DNA of 64,000 nt from Vibrio rarus (GCF_024347075.1 NZ_AP024900.1:868001-932000); one strand, 5' to 3'. Positions 19,189 through 27,752 are shown, counted from the stretch's first letter. Notes: generated by a model not told the origin, from the sequence alone. Made by a program: numbers and translations.

Positions 19189-19362
19189 TAGAGTTTCTAC
19201 TCAAAAGGCTAATCTTGCAGTCATTAAGTAGCGGTTGAATGTATTTTTTAATCTGCTAACATCATAAGGTGTCATGTTTATTAATAACTTAATTACAAGA
19301 ATATCAGTTAATTAACATTTTCTTGTTCGAAAAACTCTCTTGTCGAAAAGGAAATCGATTGA

Positions 19363-20619
19363 ATGAGAACTTTTCTTAAGCACAAAAAGATACTCCCTTT
19401 GTGTTCCATCATTGTTAGCGTGTTTCACGTTGTTCCCGCACTATCTGCAAATTTTGAAAGCCCAGATTCTGTCGAAAACACTATAGCTCAGCAAAAGCAG
19501 CAACAGCTCGATTGGCGAGAAAAATTAGCAGCTGACGGTTTTAGCTTTGGTGCAGACTACTTTTCACTTGGTATAACCTCAAATAATGGGGCGAATGGGG
19601 ATTCTATTAATGCAGCGTCTGGTGTCGCGAGACTTTATGGCTCATGGAGCCTATTCAATCAAGGGACGAGCAACAGTGGTAGCTTGGTCTGGAAGATAGA
19701 GCATCGCCACGCTTATGGAGATAGCTCGCCAAAGAATTTTGGGTTTATCGATAAGGATAATATCGGCTATGTAGGTCTAATTGCCCCAGCATTCAGCGAT
19801 CAAGGCTTTCGTGTTACTGACTTGAATTGGAAACAGAAAATCAACGACGGCAAAGGCACTATCATCATTGGCTGGCAAGACGTGACCAACTATGTTGACG
19901 TCTATGCACTCGCAAGTCCGTGGTCCGGCTTTACTAATCTCGCTTTCTCAACAGGCTCTGGAGTCATGGGTCTTCCAGACGACGGTGTACTTGCTCTATC
20001 GGCAGGCCACATGATTAATGACAACTTTTACCTTGTCGCAGGTGTCGCTGATGCAAATGGTGAATCCGATGATATCTTCGAAGGATTCCATACCGCATTT
20101 GGCAGTGACGCCTCGTATTTCTCTACCTTGGAACTAGGCTGGACCGCATCACACGATCAGATTTATACCGACAACGTCCATATTACCTTGTGGCATTTTG
20201 GCGACAATACTCGACATAATTTAGGTTATCCAGGGCCTGGCTATACCGATGGTGGAAAAGGCATTAACTTTTCTTGGAGTCAGTTCCTATCACCTCAATT
20301 AATGCCTTTTGTGCGGGGCGGTATCTCTGAAGGACAAGTCTCGCTGTACGATAAATCTCTGAGTGTTGGGTTAGGCTACTTTGGCCTTGGCTCACCTAAG
20401 AACAACCTAGGATTTGCCATCAATTGGTCAGAGATTAACGAAGAAGTATTACAACCAAATGCGAACTCGGACCAACAGTGGGCCTCTGAACTGTATTACA
20501 ACATGCAATTTGGTGAACATTTACATGTAACGCCGGATATCCAATACATCAAAGATCCTGCGTTCTCTGGTGAAAGCAGCACTTGGGTATTTGGTGTAAG
20601 AGCAAGAATATTTATTTAG
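19363..20619 (+). CDS. OprB-like carbohydrate-type porin
   Basis: A 418-aa outer-membrane protein with a signal peptide (cleavage likely after ALSA near residue 29) and a short coiled stretch (ENTIAQQKQQQLDWREKL). A beta-barrel rich in Gly and aromatic residues follows and ends in RARIFI. The pattern (GSWSLFNQGTSNSGSLVWKIEHRH, DWREKLAADGFSFGADY) resembles OprB-family porins. It is the first of a co-directional trio with the amidohydrolase and the DUF3299 protein, suggesting uptake of a substrate that the hydrolase acts on. Confidence 0.75.
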   Translation: MRTFLKHKKILPLCSIIVSVFHVVPALSANFESPDSVENTIAQQKQQQLDWREKLAADGFSFGADYFSLGITSNNGANGDSINAASGVARLYGSWSLFNQGTSNSGSLVWKIEHRHAYGDSSPKNFGFIDKDNIGYVGLIAPAFSDQGFRVTDLNWKQKINDGKGTIIIGWQDVTNYVDVYALASPWSGFTNLAFSTGSGVMGLPDDGVLALSAGHMINDNFYLVAGVADANGESDDIFEGFHTAFGSDASYFSTLELGWTASHDQIYTDNVHITLWHFGDNTRHNLGYPGPGYTDGGKGINFSWSQFLSPQLMPFVRGGISEGQVSLYDKSLSVGLGYFGLGSPKNNLGFAINWSEINEEVLQPNANSDQQWASELYYNMQFGEHLHVTPDIQYIKDPAFSGESSTWVFGVRARIFI

Positions 20620-20688
20620 TGCCCGTAAATTTCTGAGGTCGTATTTTTGTAAATGCATTAGAGACACATAAACGATAAGGACATGATT

Positions 20689-22068
20689 ATGAAGAAAACT
20701 CTACTTGCTTCCTCGTTAGCATTGGTTGCCACATTGGCCTTTGCTGAAGAAGAGGCTCAACTCCCACAAACGTTGTTTCAAAACGTTGACATTTTTAATG
20801 GTACTGAAAACAAGTTATATGAAGATCATTTTGTCTTGGTTGAGGGGAATATCATTACCTCTATCTCGCAAAAAGATATTGATGTGCGTGATGATGCCGT
20901 TGTCATTGATGGTACAGGTAAAACCTTAACTCCTGGCTTTATTGAAAACCACGCCCACTTGATGCTTATGGGGCCGACGTTGCCAGCGATGGAATCCAAC
21001 ACTACATGGGAAGATTTCGCCATCCACGGTACACGTATGGCGGAAATGTACCTGATGCAAGGCTTTACCACCGTACGTGATGCTGGTGGTGCTAATGGTG
21101 GCCTGCGTAGAGCTATCGATGCTGGTGAAATTGTTGGTCCTCGTTACTACCCATCAGGTGCATTTTTGAGCTCGCGTGGTGGTCATGCCGATTTTGCTAA
21201 CTATACAGCGCCTGTCGGTGAAGACACCAACTTTGGCCGCTTAAACATGGCGCAAGAAGTAGATAGCGTAGCGGAAGTTAAAAAGTACGCTCGTAACAAC
21301 TTCCGTATGGGTGCTACACAGCTTAAATACATGCAGTCTGGTGGTGTAGTTTCAGCCTTTGACCCATGGCAATTACTCGCAGGCTCCCCTGAAGAAGTAG
21401 GTGCAGCTGTTGAGGTAGCCGACACATACGGCAGTTATGTTATGGCGCACTCATACCGAAAAGAAGCGATCATTGGTGCACTAAACGCAGGCGTTAGGTC
21501 CATTGAGCATGGCTTCATGTTCGACTGTGAAATTTCAGATCTCATGGAAGAAAAAGGGGCGTACATTACCACTAACTTAACCGCCTTTGATCCCAATCTT
21601 CTTGAAATTCCAGCCGTGAAAAATGTGCCATCAAGCTTAGCGAAAGCAAAATCGGCTTCAGCTGCATTTAAAGATTACATCCCGAACATGAAAAAGTGTC
21701 CGGCTCCACGTGGCTTCCAGACTGACTGTGTTGGTTCGGTTGATGCCTGTAACATTCAAGTAGCATACGAGAAGAAACTCAATAACGACTTCTTCGGTCC
21801 ATTTGAGTCACTAAAAACACTCACTTCAGTCGGTGGAGAAATAGCCACGTTATCGGGTGAGTTCATGAATCCATACCCAGACGCTAAATTAGGGGTTATC
21901 GAGAAAGGTGCCTATGCAGATATCCTACTTCTTGATGGCAACCCTTTTGAAGACTTTTCTGTGGTCGGTACGGGAGATAAATGGTTTGGTGCTGAGAAAC
22001 GTCCTGAGTCTCCAGAGACTATCCAGCTTATTATGAAAGATGGCGTTATCTATAAAAACACGCTTTAA
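20689..22068 (+). CDS. Secreted metal-dependent amidohydrolase
   Basis: A 459-aa amidohydrolase of the imidazolonepropionase-like type with a signal peptide (MKKTLLASSLALVATLAFA), so probably periplasmic. The metal-binding HxH is at ENHAHLML, and further ligands fall in VMAHSYRKEAI and RSIEHGFMF. The C-terminal GAYADILLLDGNP motif is typical of the family. The ATG at 20689 has AAGGA at the right distance; the ATG two codons earlier does not. Proteins of this family cleave cyclic amides, peptides or lactams, and the substrate here is unknown. It follows the porin gene by about 70 bp. Confidence 0.82.
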   Translation: MKKTLLASSLALVATLAFAEEEAQLPQTLFQNVDIFNGTENKLYEDHFVLVEGNIITSISQKDIDVRDDAVVIDGTGKTLTPGFIENHAHLMLMGPTLPAMESNTTWEDFAIHGTRMAEMYLMQGFTTVRDAGGANGGLRRAIDAGEIVGPRYYPSGAFLSSRGGHADFANYTAPVGEDTNFGRLNMAQEVDSVAEVKKYARNNFRMGATQLKYMQSGGVVSAFDPWQLLAGSPEEVGAAVEVADTYGSYVMAHSYRKEAIIGALNAGVRSIEHGFMFDCEISDLMEEKGAYITTNLTAFDPNLLEIPAVKNVPSSLAKAKSASAAFKDYIPNMKKCPAPRGFQTDCVGSVDACNIQVAYEKKLNNDFFGPFESLKTLTSVGGEIATLSGEFMNPYPDAKLGVIEKGAYADILLLDGNPFEDFSVVGTGDKWFGAEKRPESPETIQLIMKDGVIYKNTL

Positions 22069-22145
22069 CTAGCTTCAGTTACTCACCAGCTTGTTATCGA
22101 GCTGATGAGTAACTATTTCTCGCCAACTTATAGTGAATCTCAGCC

Positions 22146-22778
22146 TTGAATAGATTAATTATCCTCATTGTGTCTGTCGTTTCATTTTCTGGTTTCTCTA
22201 GTGAATTGATTCAACTAGAGTGGAAAGACTTGAAGCCAACGCAGACACAAAATCAAATCGTGTTACCTGAGTTAAGTTACCAACAGCGCCAAGCATTGCA
22301 GGACGTTTTTACTCTATCGCAGTACAATGATCCAGAATCGGTCTCTGAGTTGGCCGCATTAAAAGAGAGGTTAAAAGCAGATGGACTTGATACTGATGCT
22401 CTTTTAAAACTGCGCGCCGAATACATTGAAACCCAACAACGGATGGCAGAAACCGTCACCACTGAATTTAATGGTAAAAAAGTGCGTATTCCCGGCTTTC
22501 TTGTTCCTGTTGAATTTTCAGCACCTTTAGTAGCCACTGAATTTTTGCTCGTTCCTGTGGCAGGTGCCTGTATACATATGCCTCCTCCTCCAGCAAATCA
22601 AATTGTGCGGATCTCTTATCCTAAGGGATATAAAGTAGAGACAGTGCAATATCCTGTTTGGGTTGAAGGTGTCATGTCATCGAAATTGGAAACCGACAAT
22701 CTCTACCTTGTTGATGGCAATACAGATGTGACGATGGGTTACACTATGAATGCTTCTTTAGTGAAGAATTATCACTAA
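22146..22778 (+). CDS. DUF3299-family periplasmic protein
   Basis: A 210-aa protein with an N-terminal signal peptide and a C-terminal DUF3299 domain, recognisable by RIPGFLVPVEFS and ACIHMPPPPANQI. The Cys-x-His with the proline run suggests a metal site. The function of the family is unknown; members often lie near metal or ABC transport genes. The start appears to be TTG at 22146, without an obvious ribosome-binding site, so it is uncertain. It lies 77 bp after the amidohydrolase. Confidence 0.75.
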   Translation: MNRLIILIVSVVSFSGFSSELIQLEWKDLKPTQTQNQIVLPELSYQQRQALQDVFTLSQYNDPESVSELAALKERLKADGLDTDALLKLRAEYIETQQRMAETVTTEFNGKKVRIPGFLVPVEFSAPLVATEFLLVPVAGACIHMPPPPANQIVRISYPKGYKVETVQYPVWVEGVMSSKLETDNLYLVDGNTDVTMGYTMNASLVKNYH

Positions 22779-22934
22779 CTTATAAAGTCGCGAGTGGGTT
22801 GAGATGCATACAGAAGGCAAGACAACTGGATTTGTTAGAAAGTGAGATACGAACTCACGCGCATCATCTATGCGGATAAGCTTATTTATCCAATCCTAGC
22901 CAATGATATGGCGATATTATCCCATGGAACGTTG

Positions 22935-22967
22935 AAATTTGTGAAGCCGAGTCGGCTTCACAAATTT
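22935..22967. terminator. Perfect 15-bp hairpin
   Basis: AAATTTGTGAAGCCG (22935-22949) pairs perfectly with 22953-22967 across a 3-nt loop. A-runs and T-runs flank the GC core, so it can act as a bidirectional terminator for the DUF3299 gene and for the small leftward gene ending at 22985. Confidence 0.75.
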
Positions 22968-22984
22968 ATTGAGCGTTTAGCTTA

Positions 22985-23164
22985 TTAATCTAATTCGCAG
23001 TAAGTTTGAATTGTCTCTATTTCTTTATTTTGAATTTGAGAGGCCAACGTGGCCCCTGCAGTCTCACATTGTTCCATCGTTGTGAATTGTTTATTTACAT
23101 CAATTTCCGCTGTTGTTTGAGCGCCGCCTACCATCAAGCTTAGAATTAGTGTTAGTTCATACAT
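22985..23164 (-). CDS. Small secreted-type protein, 59 aa
   Basis: A complete 60-codon frame on the minus strand (MYELTLILSLMVGG...CELD). It has a short hydrophobic N-terminus, then a polar part with Cys33 and Cys57. The spacing (FTTMEQCETAG, YCEL) resembles the short two-cysteine proteins found in phage and Vibrio accessory DNA, such as the DUF1482 type. No strong ribosome-binding site is visible. The convergent terminator supports a transcript. Confidence 0.5.
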   Translation of the reverse strand: MYELTLILSLMVGGAQTTAEIDVNKQFTTMEQCETAGATLASQIQNKEIETIQTYCELD

Positions 23165-23408
23165 TTCTTATTAGTCCCATTGTGTTGTTAAGCAATGCTT
23201 CCATGTACGATTAAGTGAGCTTCATTGCAGGGCATTTGCTTTTGAAATAGAAGTATAATGAATGAAGATCTATCGCACTTACCATTTGGTGCCATTTGAT
23301 GTCATTAGATGGTGAGCAGTGGAAAATAAGATAGTTCGTTTTCTTTATCTATAGCAAGGTATATTAATAATGTCTAGTTGCCTTACCCATATTACATGTT
23401 CAATTTAC
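23165..23408. other. Intergenic region upstream of the toxin-antitoxin operon
   Basis: No gene is recognised. A repeated GGTGCCATTTGATG-like phrase at about 23,288-23,312 (CCATTTGGTG, CCATTTGATG) is the only pattern seen. Confidence 0.35.
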
Positions 23409-23455
23409 TGTACAAGTATGTAAGTGAAGACTATACTTGTACCATTAAGTGTACA
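23409..23455. promoter_or_regulatory. Probable YefM/YoeB operator
   Basis: TGTACAAGTAT (23409-23419) and ATACTTGTACC (23433-23443) form an inverted repeat with one mismatch. A third TGTACA lies at 23450-23455, just before the antitoxin start. E. coli YefM binds sites with a TGTACA core, so this is very likely the autoregulatory operator of the pair. Confidence 0.8.
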
Positions 23456-23468
23456 TGTGAGGGTTTTT

Positions 23469-23723
23469 ATGAGAATTGTATCTTTTACTGAGGCTAGAAA
23501 TGGTCTTAAAGCTGTTTTAGATGGTGTAGTTAATGACGCAGACACAACAGTCATTACACGTCGTGACTCTGAAGATGCTGTGGTTATGTCTTTAGACTAC
23601 TACAACAGTCTTATGGAGACAGTGCACTTACTACGCTCTCCTCAAAATGCTGAACACCTAAACCGATCAATAGCACAGTACCGTGCTGGTAAAACAACCG
23701 CACGAGAGTTGATTGATGAGTAG
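23469..23723 (+). CDS. yefM: Antitoxin of the YefM/Phd family
   Basis: An 84-aa antitoxin beginning MRIVSFTEARNGLKAVLDGV, with the Phd/YefM DNA-binding N-terminal fold and a charged C-terminal tail that neutralises the toxin. I chose the ATG at 23469; a longer reading from 23424 would run through the operator. It overlaps yoeB by 8 bp. The YefM-YoeB complex usually represses its own promoter. Confidence 0.93.
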   Translation: MRIVSFTEARNGLKAVLDGVVNDADTTVITRRDSEDAVVMSLDYYNSLMETVHLLRSPQNAEHLNRSIAQYRAGKTTARELIDE

Positions 23724-23985
23724 TAGTCAACGTTTACTATCGTGGACTGATGAGGCTTGGGGGGACTATCTGTATTGGCAAAGCCAAGATAAGAAAACAC
23801 TCAAGCGTATCAACAAACTCATTAATGATGTTAAGCGTTCTTCTTTTGAGGGGATTGGTAAACCAGAGTCGTTGAAAGAGAATTTATCTGGCTTTTGGTC
23901 TCGCCGCATTGACGACACAAATAGACTTGTTTACGCGATCGATGATCAAGCAATCACAATAATATCATGCCGCTACCACTACTAA
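23716..23985 (+). CDS. yoeB: mRNA-interferase toxin YoeB
   Basis: An 89-aa RelE-fold ribosome-dependent endoribonuclease. It ends in the diagnostic CRYHY, whose His-Tyr pair is catalytic, and contains KENLSGFWSRRIDDTNRLVY with the conserved Glu and Arg residues. It appears intact and active. The start at 23716 overlaps the antitoxin stop, which couples translation. The pair sits in accessory DNA next to cassette-like core sites. Confidence 0.95.
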   Translation: MSSSQRLLSWTDEAWGDYLYWQSQDKKTLKRINKLINDVKRSSFEGIGKPESLKENLSGFWSRRIDDTNRLVYAIDDQAITIISCRYHY

Positions 23986-24074
23986 ATTAAGTTCAGTGTT
24001 TACGGCGGTCAAATTGAGTGTCGAGGTTGCGTGCTTCACACCTTAATTGAGCGTTAGACGCTCAGAGAATTTGA

Positions 24075-24488
24075 ATGAGAAAATTGTCAGTTTTGACATT
24101 AGGTGTGGTAAGTCTTGAACGCTCGGCGAAGTTTTACGAGTCGGTACTTGAGCTTGAACGAACTGACTACGAATCTAGTGAAATTATTTTTTATCACTTG
24201 GATGGTGCAGAGTTAGCTTTGTTTCCAAGAGATGAATTGGCCAAGGATATTGGCATCTCTCAACAAATTAGCGGGTTTTCGGGTATTACTCTCGCTCACA
24301 ACGTGAGTTCTTCAAAAGACGTTTTATCTCTACTACAAAAAGCCAAGCTTCACGGTGGCAATATTGTCAAAGATGGACAGCCAGTGTTTTGGGGTGGTTT
24401 CTCGGGTTACTTCTCTGACCCAGATGGCCATCTATGGGAAGTAGCTTGTGGTTCAAAAGAATACGCACTAGAAAAAGAACGCGCCTAA
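24075..24488 (+). CDS. VOC-family (glyoxalase-like) protein
   Basis: A 137-aa vicinal-oxygen-chelate protein with two beta-alpha-beta-beta-beta modules (VVSLERSAKFYESVLEL and FSGYFSDPDGHLWEVA) and the C-terminal metal-ligand Glu of DGHLWEV. Members include glyoxalases, dioxygenases and antibiotic-binding proteins, and the substrate cannot be told. Its stop overlaps GCCTAAC and a GTTAGAC motif lies 16 bp before its start, so it looks like a former integron cassette. Confidence 0.85.
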   Translation: MRKLSVLTLGVVSLERSAKFYESVLELERTDYESSEIIFYHLDGAELALFPRDELAKDIGISQQISGFSGITLAHNVSSSKDVLSLLQKAKLHGGNIVKDGQPVFWGGFSGYFSDPDGHLWEVACGSKEYALEKERA

Positions 24489-24745
24489 CGAATAAGGATA
24501 AGTGTCGCCTAGCCAATACTTTATCGGGATGTTGAACAAGCCCAATTGTGTCGTTGTCTTCTATTAGTAAATGGCTCTTTGGTGAGTCGCTTGAAATAAA
24601 CCTCATCGACTTGTAGTGGTTCATATTTAAAACCCCCACAACGGCAACGTCGTCCAGCTCTACTTACTCATGTACATGCTCTAGCCCACACAGCAATAAA
24701 TCAGTGGCCTGCACACCCAATAATTTGTGCCGAAGGGTGACTCCA
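24489..24745. other. Intergenic region between VOC gene and desaturase terminator
   Basis: No intact gene is seen. On the minus strand a frame reads YEPLQVDEVYFKRLTKEPFT without a proper start, suggesting a gene remnant that I cannot identify. Confidence 0.35.
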
Positions 24746-24790
24746 AAAACGCCTTAATGAGTCTGGAACGACTGTGCATTAAGGCGTTTA
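24746..24790 (-). terminator. Terminator after the desaturase gene
   Basis: AAACGCCTTAATG pairs with CATTAAGGCGTTT across a 17-nt loop. Reading leftwards it ends in a T-run. It lies about 70 bp beyond the desaturase stop. Confidence 0.75.
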
Positions 24791-24859
24791 AGTGCATGTG
24801 TTAGGTTAAATCAGCAGGAAAAGGCAATAGTTTGCCATGCGATTTTGTTTTTATACCTA

Positions 24860-25984
24860 TTAGGCAAAGCGTTTGATCTGGCTGAGCCAAATTTGTTGTT
24901 GGTTGTGAAACTGGTGTTTGAGTTGCTGGTGGTGAATCATCAACACTTCCAGTTCATGACTCTTTAATACTTGCTGTTTTTTACTTTGTAATAGGCGCAT
25001 TTTACTGTTGTAGTAATCTTGCATGCTTTCCATCAGAGAGTCGAAGTCTTGTTCAAGCTTGCGAGCTAAGGCAGGGGCCGCATTGATAGCATTCAGTTGG
25101 TCATGGGCCTTTTTTAGCATCATAGTGGCGCGGGCCTTTTCAATTTTTAACGGGGGAGTCACTCGCAGTTTTTCAGTTAATCCAACCCAAGAGCAAGCTT
25201 TGATAAGCCACTTTGTGGGATCGTATTGCCACCAATAAATGCCGTTGCGGTAGTCATTTTCAAAAAGATGATGAAAGTTATGATAACCCTCGCCAAAGGT
25301 AAGAAATGCCAATATGCCGTTGTCTCTTGCCGAGTTTTTATCGGTGAAGGTTTGCTTGCCCCAAATGTGCGCCAAAGAATTGATAAAAAAGGTGGTATGG
25401 TGGCTTAAAAACAGTCTTACAGCACCGACAACTAAAAACATGCCAACGATGTCGTCATAGATTATGCCCAGTAAAATAGGGAAGCCAAAATTACACAGTA
25501 GCGCAAGGACAGCATAATATTTATGTTGCCACTGAACCACTTTATCTTTTTTTAAATCGCGACAGTTTTGGTAATCCGAATAGGTTTGCTGATTGTAATT
25601 GCGCAGCATCCAACCCATATGAGAATACCAAAAGCCTCGGGAGGCGGAGTAGGGGTCTTTGTTATCATGGTCAACATGCTTATGGTGTTCACGGTGATCA
25701 GAAGACCAATGCAGAGCACTATTTTGCAGTGAAAATGCCCCGCCAATGGCAAAAATGCCCTTTAGCACAGCATGTGCTTGATAGGTTTTATGACTCCACA
25801 AGCGGTGGTATCCCGCTGTGATAGATAGGTTAGTAAAACTAAATGCAACCACAAACCATATTAAGTGTGCCCAACCCATGCCATAGTTAAAGGCATACCA
25901 AGGGGTAATGACAACGGCTAATAACAAGCTCGAGGCAAATATAAAAATGTTAAACCATAGTAGTGGTGGACGTTTACTGCTCAC
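24860..25984 (-). CDS. Membrane acyl-CoA / fatty-acid desaturase
   Basis: A 374-aa integral-membrane desaturase. The three histidine boxes that bind the di-iron centre are visible: HRLWSH (residues 60-65), HREHHKH (about 97-103) and HNFHH (about 240). Four to five membrane helices surround them. Such enzymes introduce a delta-9 double bond into saturated acyl chains, for membrane fluidity. A C-terminal ~100-residue helical, Gln- and Lys-rich extension lies beyond the usual core. It is transcribed alone. Confidence 0.88.
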   Translation of the reverse strand: MSSKRPPLLWFNIFIFASSLLLAVVITPWYAFNYGMGWAHLIWFVVAFSFTNLSITAGYHRLWSHKTYQAHAVLKGIFAIGGAFSLQNSALHWSSDHREHHKHVDHDNKDPYSASRGFWYSHMGWMLRNYNQQTYSDYQNCRDLKKDKVVQWQHKYYAVLALLCNFGFPILLGIIYDDIVGMFLVVGAVRLFLSHHTTFFINSLAHIWGKQTFTDKNSARDNGILAFLTFGEGYHNFHHLFENDYRNGIYWWQYDPTKWLIKACSWVGLTEKLRVTPPLKIEKARATMMLKKAHDQLNAINAAPALARKLEQDFDSLMESMQDYYNSKMRLLQSKKQQVLKSHELEVLMIHHQQLKHQFHNQQQIWLSQIKRFA

Positions 25985-26108
25985 GGTGACTCCATTCTTT
26001 GTTCTGTTTCAGCTTACAACTGTTCGCTAGAATATCAGCAAATGAAGGCAAATTAATTAGCCCTGTCACATTAAGATACAATTTCTATTCATTGTTTATA
26101 CCCTTATA

Positions 26109-26240
26109 GTGAGTAAATGCTCACCAGTCGCGCAGGAAAACGCTTAAGAATAAGTCAGTATTATTGGTAACTGTTTGTTCTACAATCAAAAATTCCAACA
26201 CGATTACAATTGCTTTAACAAGCTAGACTGACCTTATTTG
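26109..26240. repeat. Dispersed repeat, degenerate copy
   Basis: This segment shares several blocks in the same order with 33180-33290: CGCAGGAAAA, CTTAAGAA/CTTGAGAA, TTGTTCTAC, TCAAAAATT and TTTTAACAAGCTAGA. It lacks clear terminal repeats, so it appears to be an older copy of the MITE-like element at 33151. Confidence 0.65.
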
Positions 26241-26264
26241 TGCGTCTATATATAGGAGCAGAGC

Positions 26265-26639
26265 ATGAACCATAATACGTTCAACCAATTTTGTGATTCT
26301 TTCAAAGCATCAACCTATGTGGTGCAGTGGGGCGGATCTCATGTTTGGAAGGTGGCCGGAAAAGTGTTTGCTATTGGTTTTACACTAAAAGATGGGCAAG
26401 AGGCTTATACCTTTAAAACATCACCACGCAATTATCACTTTTTGCAACAAAGTGAAGGGTATCGGCCCGCCCCTTATTTTGCCAACCGTGGAATGAAGTG
26501 GATTCAGCAAATCCAAACCAGTGGCAGCTTAGATGAAGAGTTACAGTATTATCTATCGGAGTCGTATGGATTGGTGTTATCTGGTGTGAGTAAGCGCAAG
26601 CGAATGGAACTGGGTTTAATGGATGAATCACTTAAATAG
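26265..26639 (+). CDS. MmcQ/YjbR-family DNA-binding-fold protein
   Basis: A 124-aa protein of the MmcQ/YjbR family, with the pattern WKVAGKVFAIGF, YTFKTSPRNYHFL and GYRPAPYF. The family has a double-wing DNA-binding fold, but its molecular role is not settled. GGAGCAGAG precedes the ATG. A strong terminator follows at once. Confidence 0.85.
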   Translation: MNHNTFNQFCDSFKASTYVVQWGGSHVWKVAGKVFAIGFTLKDGQEAYTFKTSPRNYHFLQQSEGYRPAPYFANRGMKWIQQIQTSGSLDEELQYYLSESYGLVLSGVSKRKRMELGLMDESLK

Positions 26640-26660
26640 AATGTATAAGCGACCAATAAA

Positions 26661-26690
26661 AAAGACCCGCTCAATGAGCGGGTCTTTTTT
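26661..26690. terminator. Bidirectional terminator between mmcQ-like gene and tRNA-Tyr array
   Basis: AAAGACCCGCTCA and TGAGCGGGTCTTT form a 13-bp perfect stem with a 1-nt centre and T-runs on both strands. It serves the rightward MmcQ-like gene and the leftward tRNA array. Confidence 0.9.
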
Positions 26691-26695
26691 AAAAG

Positions 26696-26780
26696 TGGTG
26701 GTGGGAGATGGATTCGAACCATCGAAGGCAGTGCCGTCAGATTTACAGTCTGATCCCTTTGGCCGCTCGGGAACCCCACC
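26696..26780 (-). tRNA. tRNA-Tyr (GTA), copy 1
   Basis: An 85-nt type II tRNA with a long variable arm, anticodon GTA (ACTGTAAATC) and encoded CCA. It is the promoter-distal copy of five in a leftward array. Confidence 0.97.
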
Positions 26781-26860
26781 GGGGTATTTTTATACTTAAT
26801 TAATGGTTTCCCAACCCGCTTAATCAAGTTTTCTTAACTGACGAATCAGTTAAAAGAATG

Positions 26861-26945
26861 TGGTGGTGGGAGATGGATTCGAACCATCGAAGGCAGTGCC
26901 GTCAGATTTACAGTCTGATCCCTTTGGCCGCTCGGGAACCCCACC
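26861..26945 (-). tRNA. tRNA-Tyr (GTA), copy 2
   Basis: Identical in structure to copy 1, separated from it by an 80-bp spacer. Copies start every 165 bp. Confidence 0.97.
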
Positions 26946-27025
26946 AGGGTATTTTTATACTTAATTAATGGTTTCCCAACCCGTTTAATCAAGTTTTTTT
27001 AACTGACGAATCAATTAAAAGAATG

Positions 27026-27110
27026 TGGTGGTGGGAGATGGATTCGAACCATCGAAGGCAGTGCCGTCAGATTTACAGTCTGATCCCTTTGGCCGCTCGG
27101 GAACCCCACC
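27026..27110 (-). tRNA. tRNA-Tyr (GTA), copy 3
   Basis: The middle copy of the array, 85 nt, with the same anticodon and encoded CCA. The spacer differs from its neighbours at only a few positions. Confidence 0.97.
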
Positions 27111-27190
27111 AGGGTATTTTTATACTTAATTAATGGTTTCCCAACCCGTTTAATCAAGTTTTTTTAACTGATAAATCAATTAAAAGAATG

Positions 27191-27275
27191 TGGTGGTGGG
27201 AGATGGATTCGAACCATCGAAGGCAGTGCCGTCAGATTTACAGTCTGATCCCTTTGGCCGCTCGGGAACCCCACC
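27191..27275 (-). tRNA. tRNA-Tyr (GTA), copy 4
   Basis: The fourth copy, 85 nt, with the same sequence as the others over the mature tRNA. Confidence 0.97.
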
Positions 27276-27355
27276 AGGGTATTTTTATACTTAATTAATG
27301 GTTTCCCAACCCGCTTAATCAAGTGTTTTTAACTGACGAATCAATTAAAAGAATG

Positions 27356-27440
27356 TGGTGGTGGGAGATGGATTCGAACCATCGAAGGCAGTGCCGTCAG
27401 ATTTACAGTCTGATCCCTTTGGCCGCTCGGGAACCCCACC
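27356..27440 (-). tRNA. tRNA-Tyr (GTA), copy 5
   Basis: The promoter-proximal copy of the leftward array. Upstream of it the spacer repeat ends and unique sequence begins, with a TATAAAAAT stretch where a -10 element would lie. Confidence 0.97.
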
Positions 27441-27752
27441 AGGGTATTTTTATACTTAAGAATAGTTTTCCCAGTCCTCTCCTCAAGTTCGGAGCGAATA
27501 ATATCCAGACGAGGTTTTTCTGTAAAGGACTTTCTTTAAAAATCAGTTCATATGGCCGAATTTTGCTCGGAATGGCTAAAAAGCGTCACTTTCTTCATGG
27601 TATCATGCAATTTTATACGATTAGTTGTGTATTCAAAGATCATAGTAAAGTGATTTCAGTTACCTTGATGCGTTATTACTTTACATTGATTGACATAAAT
27701 AGCGTTATTTACTGGTAAAATACCCCCAATCTTACGAAATTATATAACTATA
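27441..27752. other. Divergent promoter region of tRNA-Tyr array and RND operon
   Basis: No supported gene is present. The region must carry the leftward tRNA promoter and the rightward efflux promoter. No regulator gene is adjacent. Confidence 0.45.

Larger units (their letters stand above)
26696..27475 (-). repeat. Tandem 165-bp repeat carrying the tRNA-Tyr genes
   Basis: The 85-nt tRNA plus an 80-bp spacer is repeated with a constant 165-bp period. The spacers differ by only a few substitutions, so the array has expanded or been homogenised recently. The tRNAs are likely cut from one primary transcript. Confidence 0.9.

Noticed and set aside
26696..27475. Regular repeats with constant spacing suggesting a CRISPR array
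   Set aside because: The repeat unit is an 85-nt tRNA-Tyr gene and the spacers are near-identical to each other, so it is a tRNA array.
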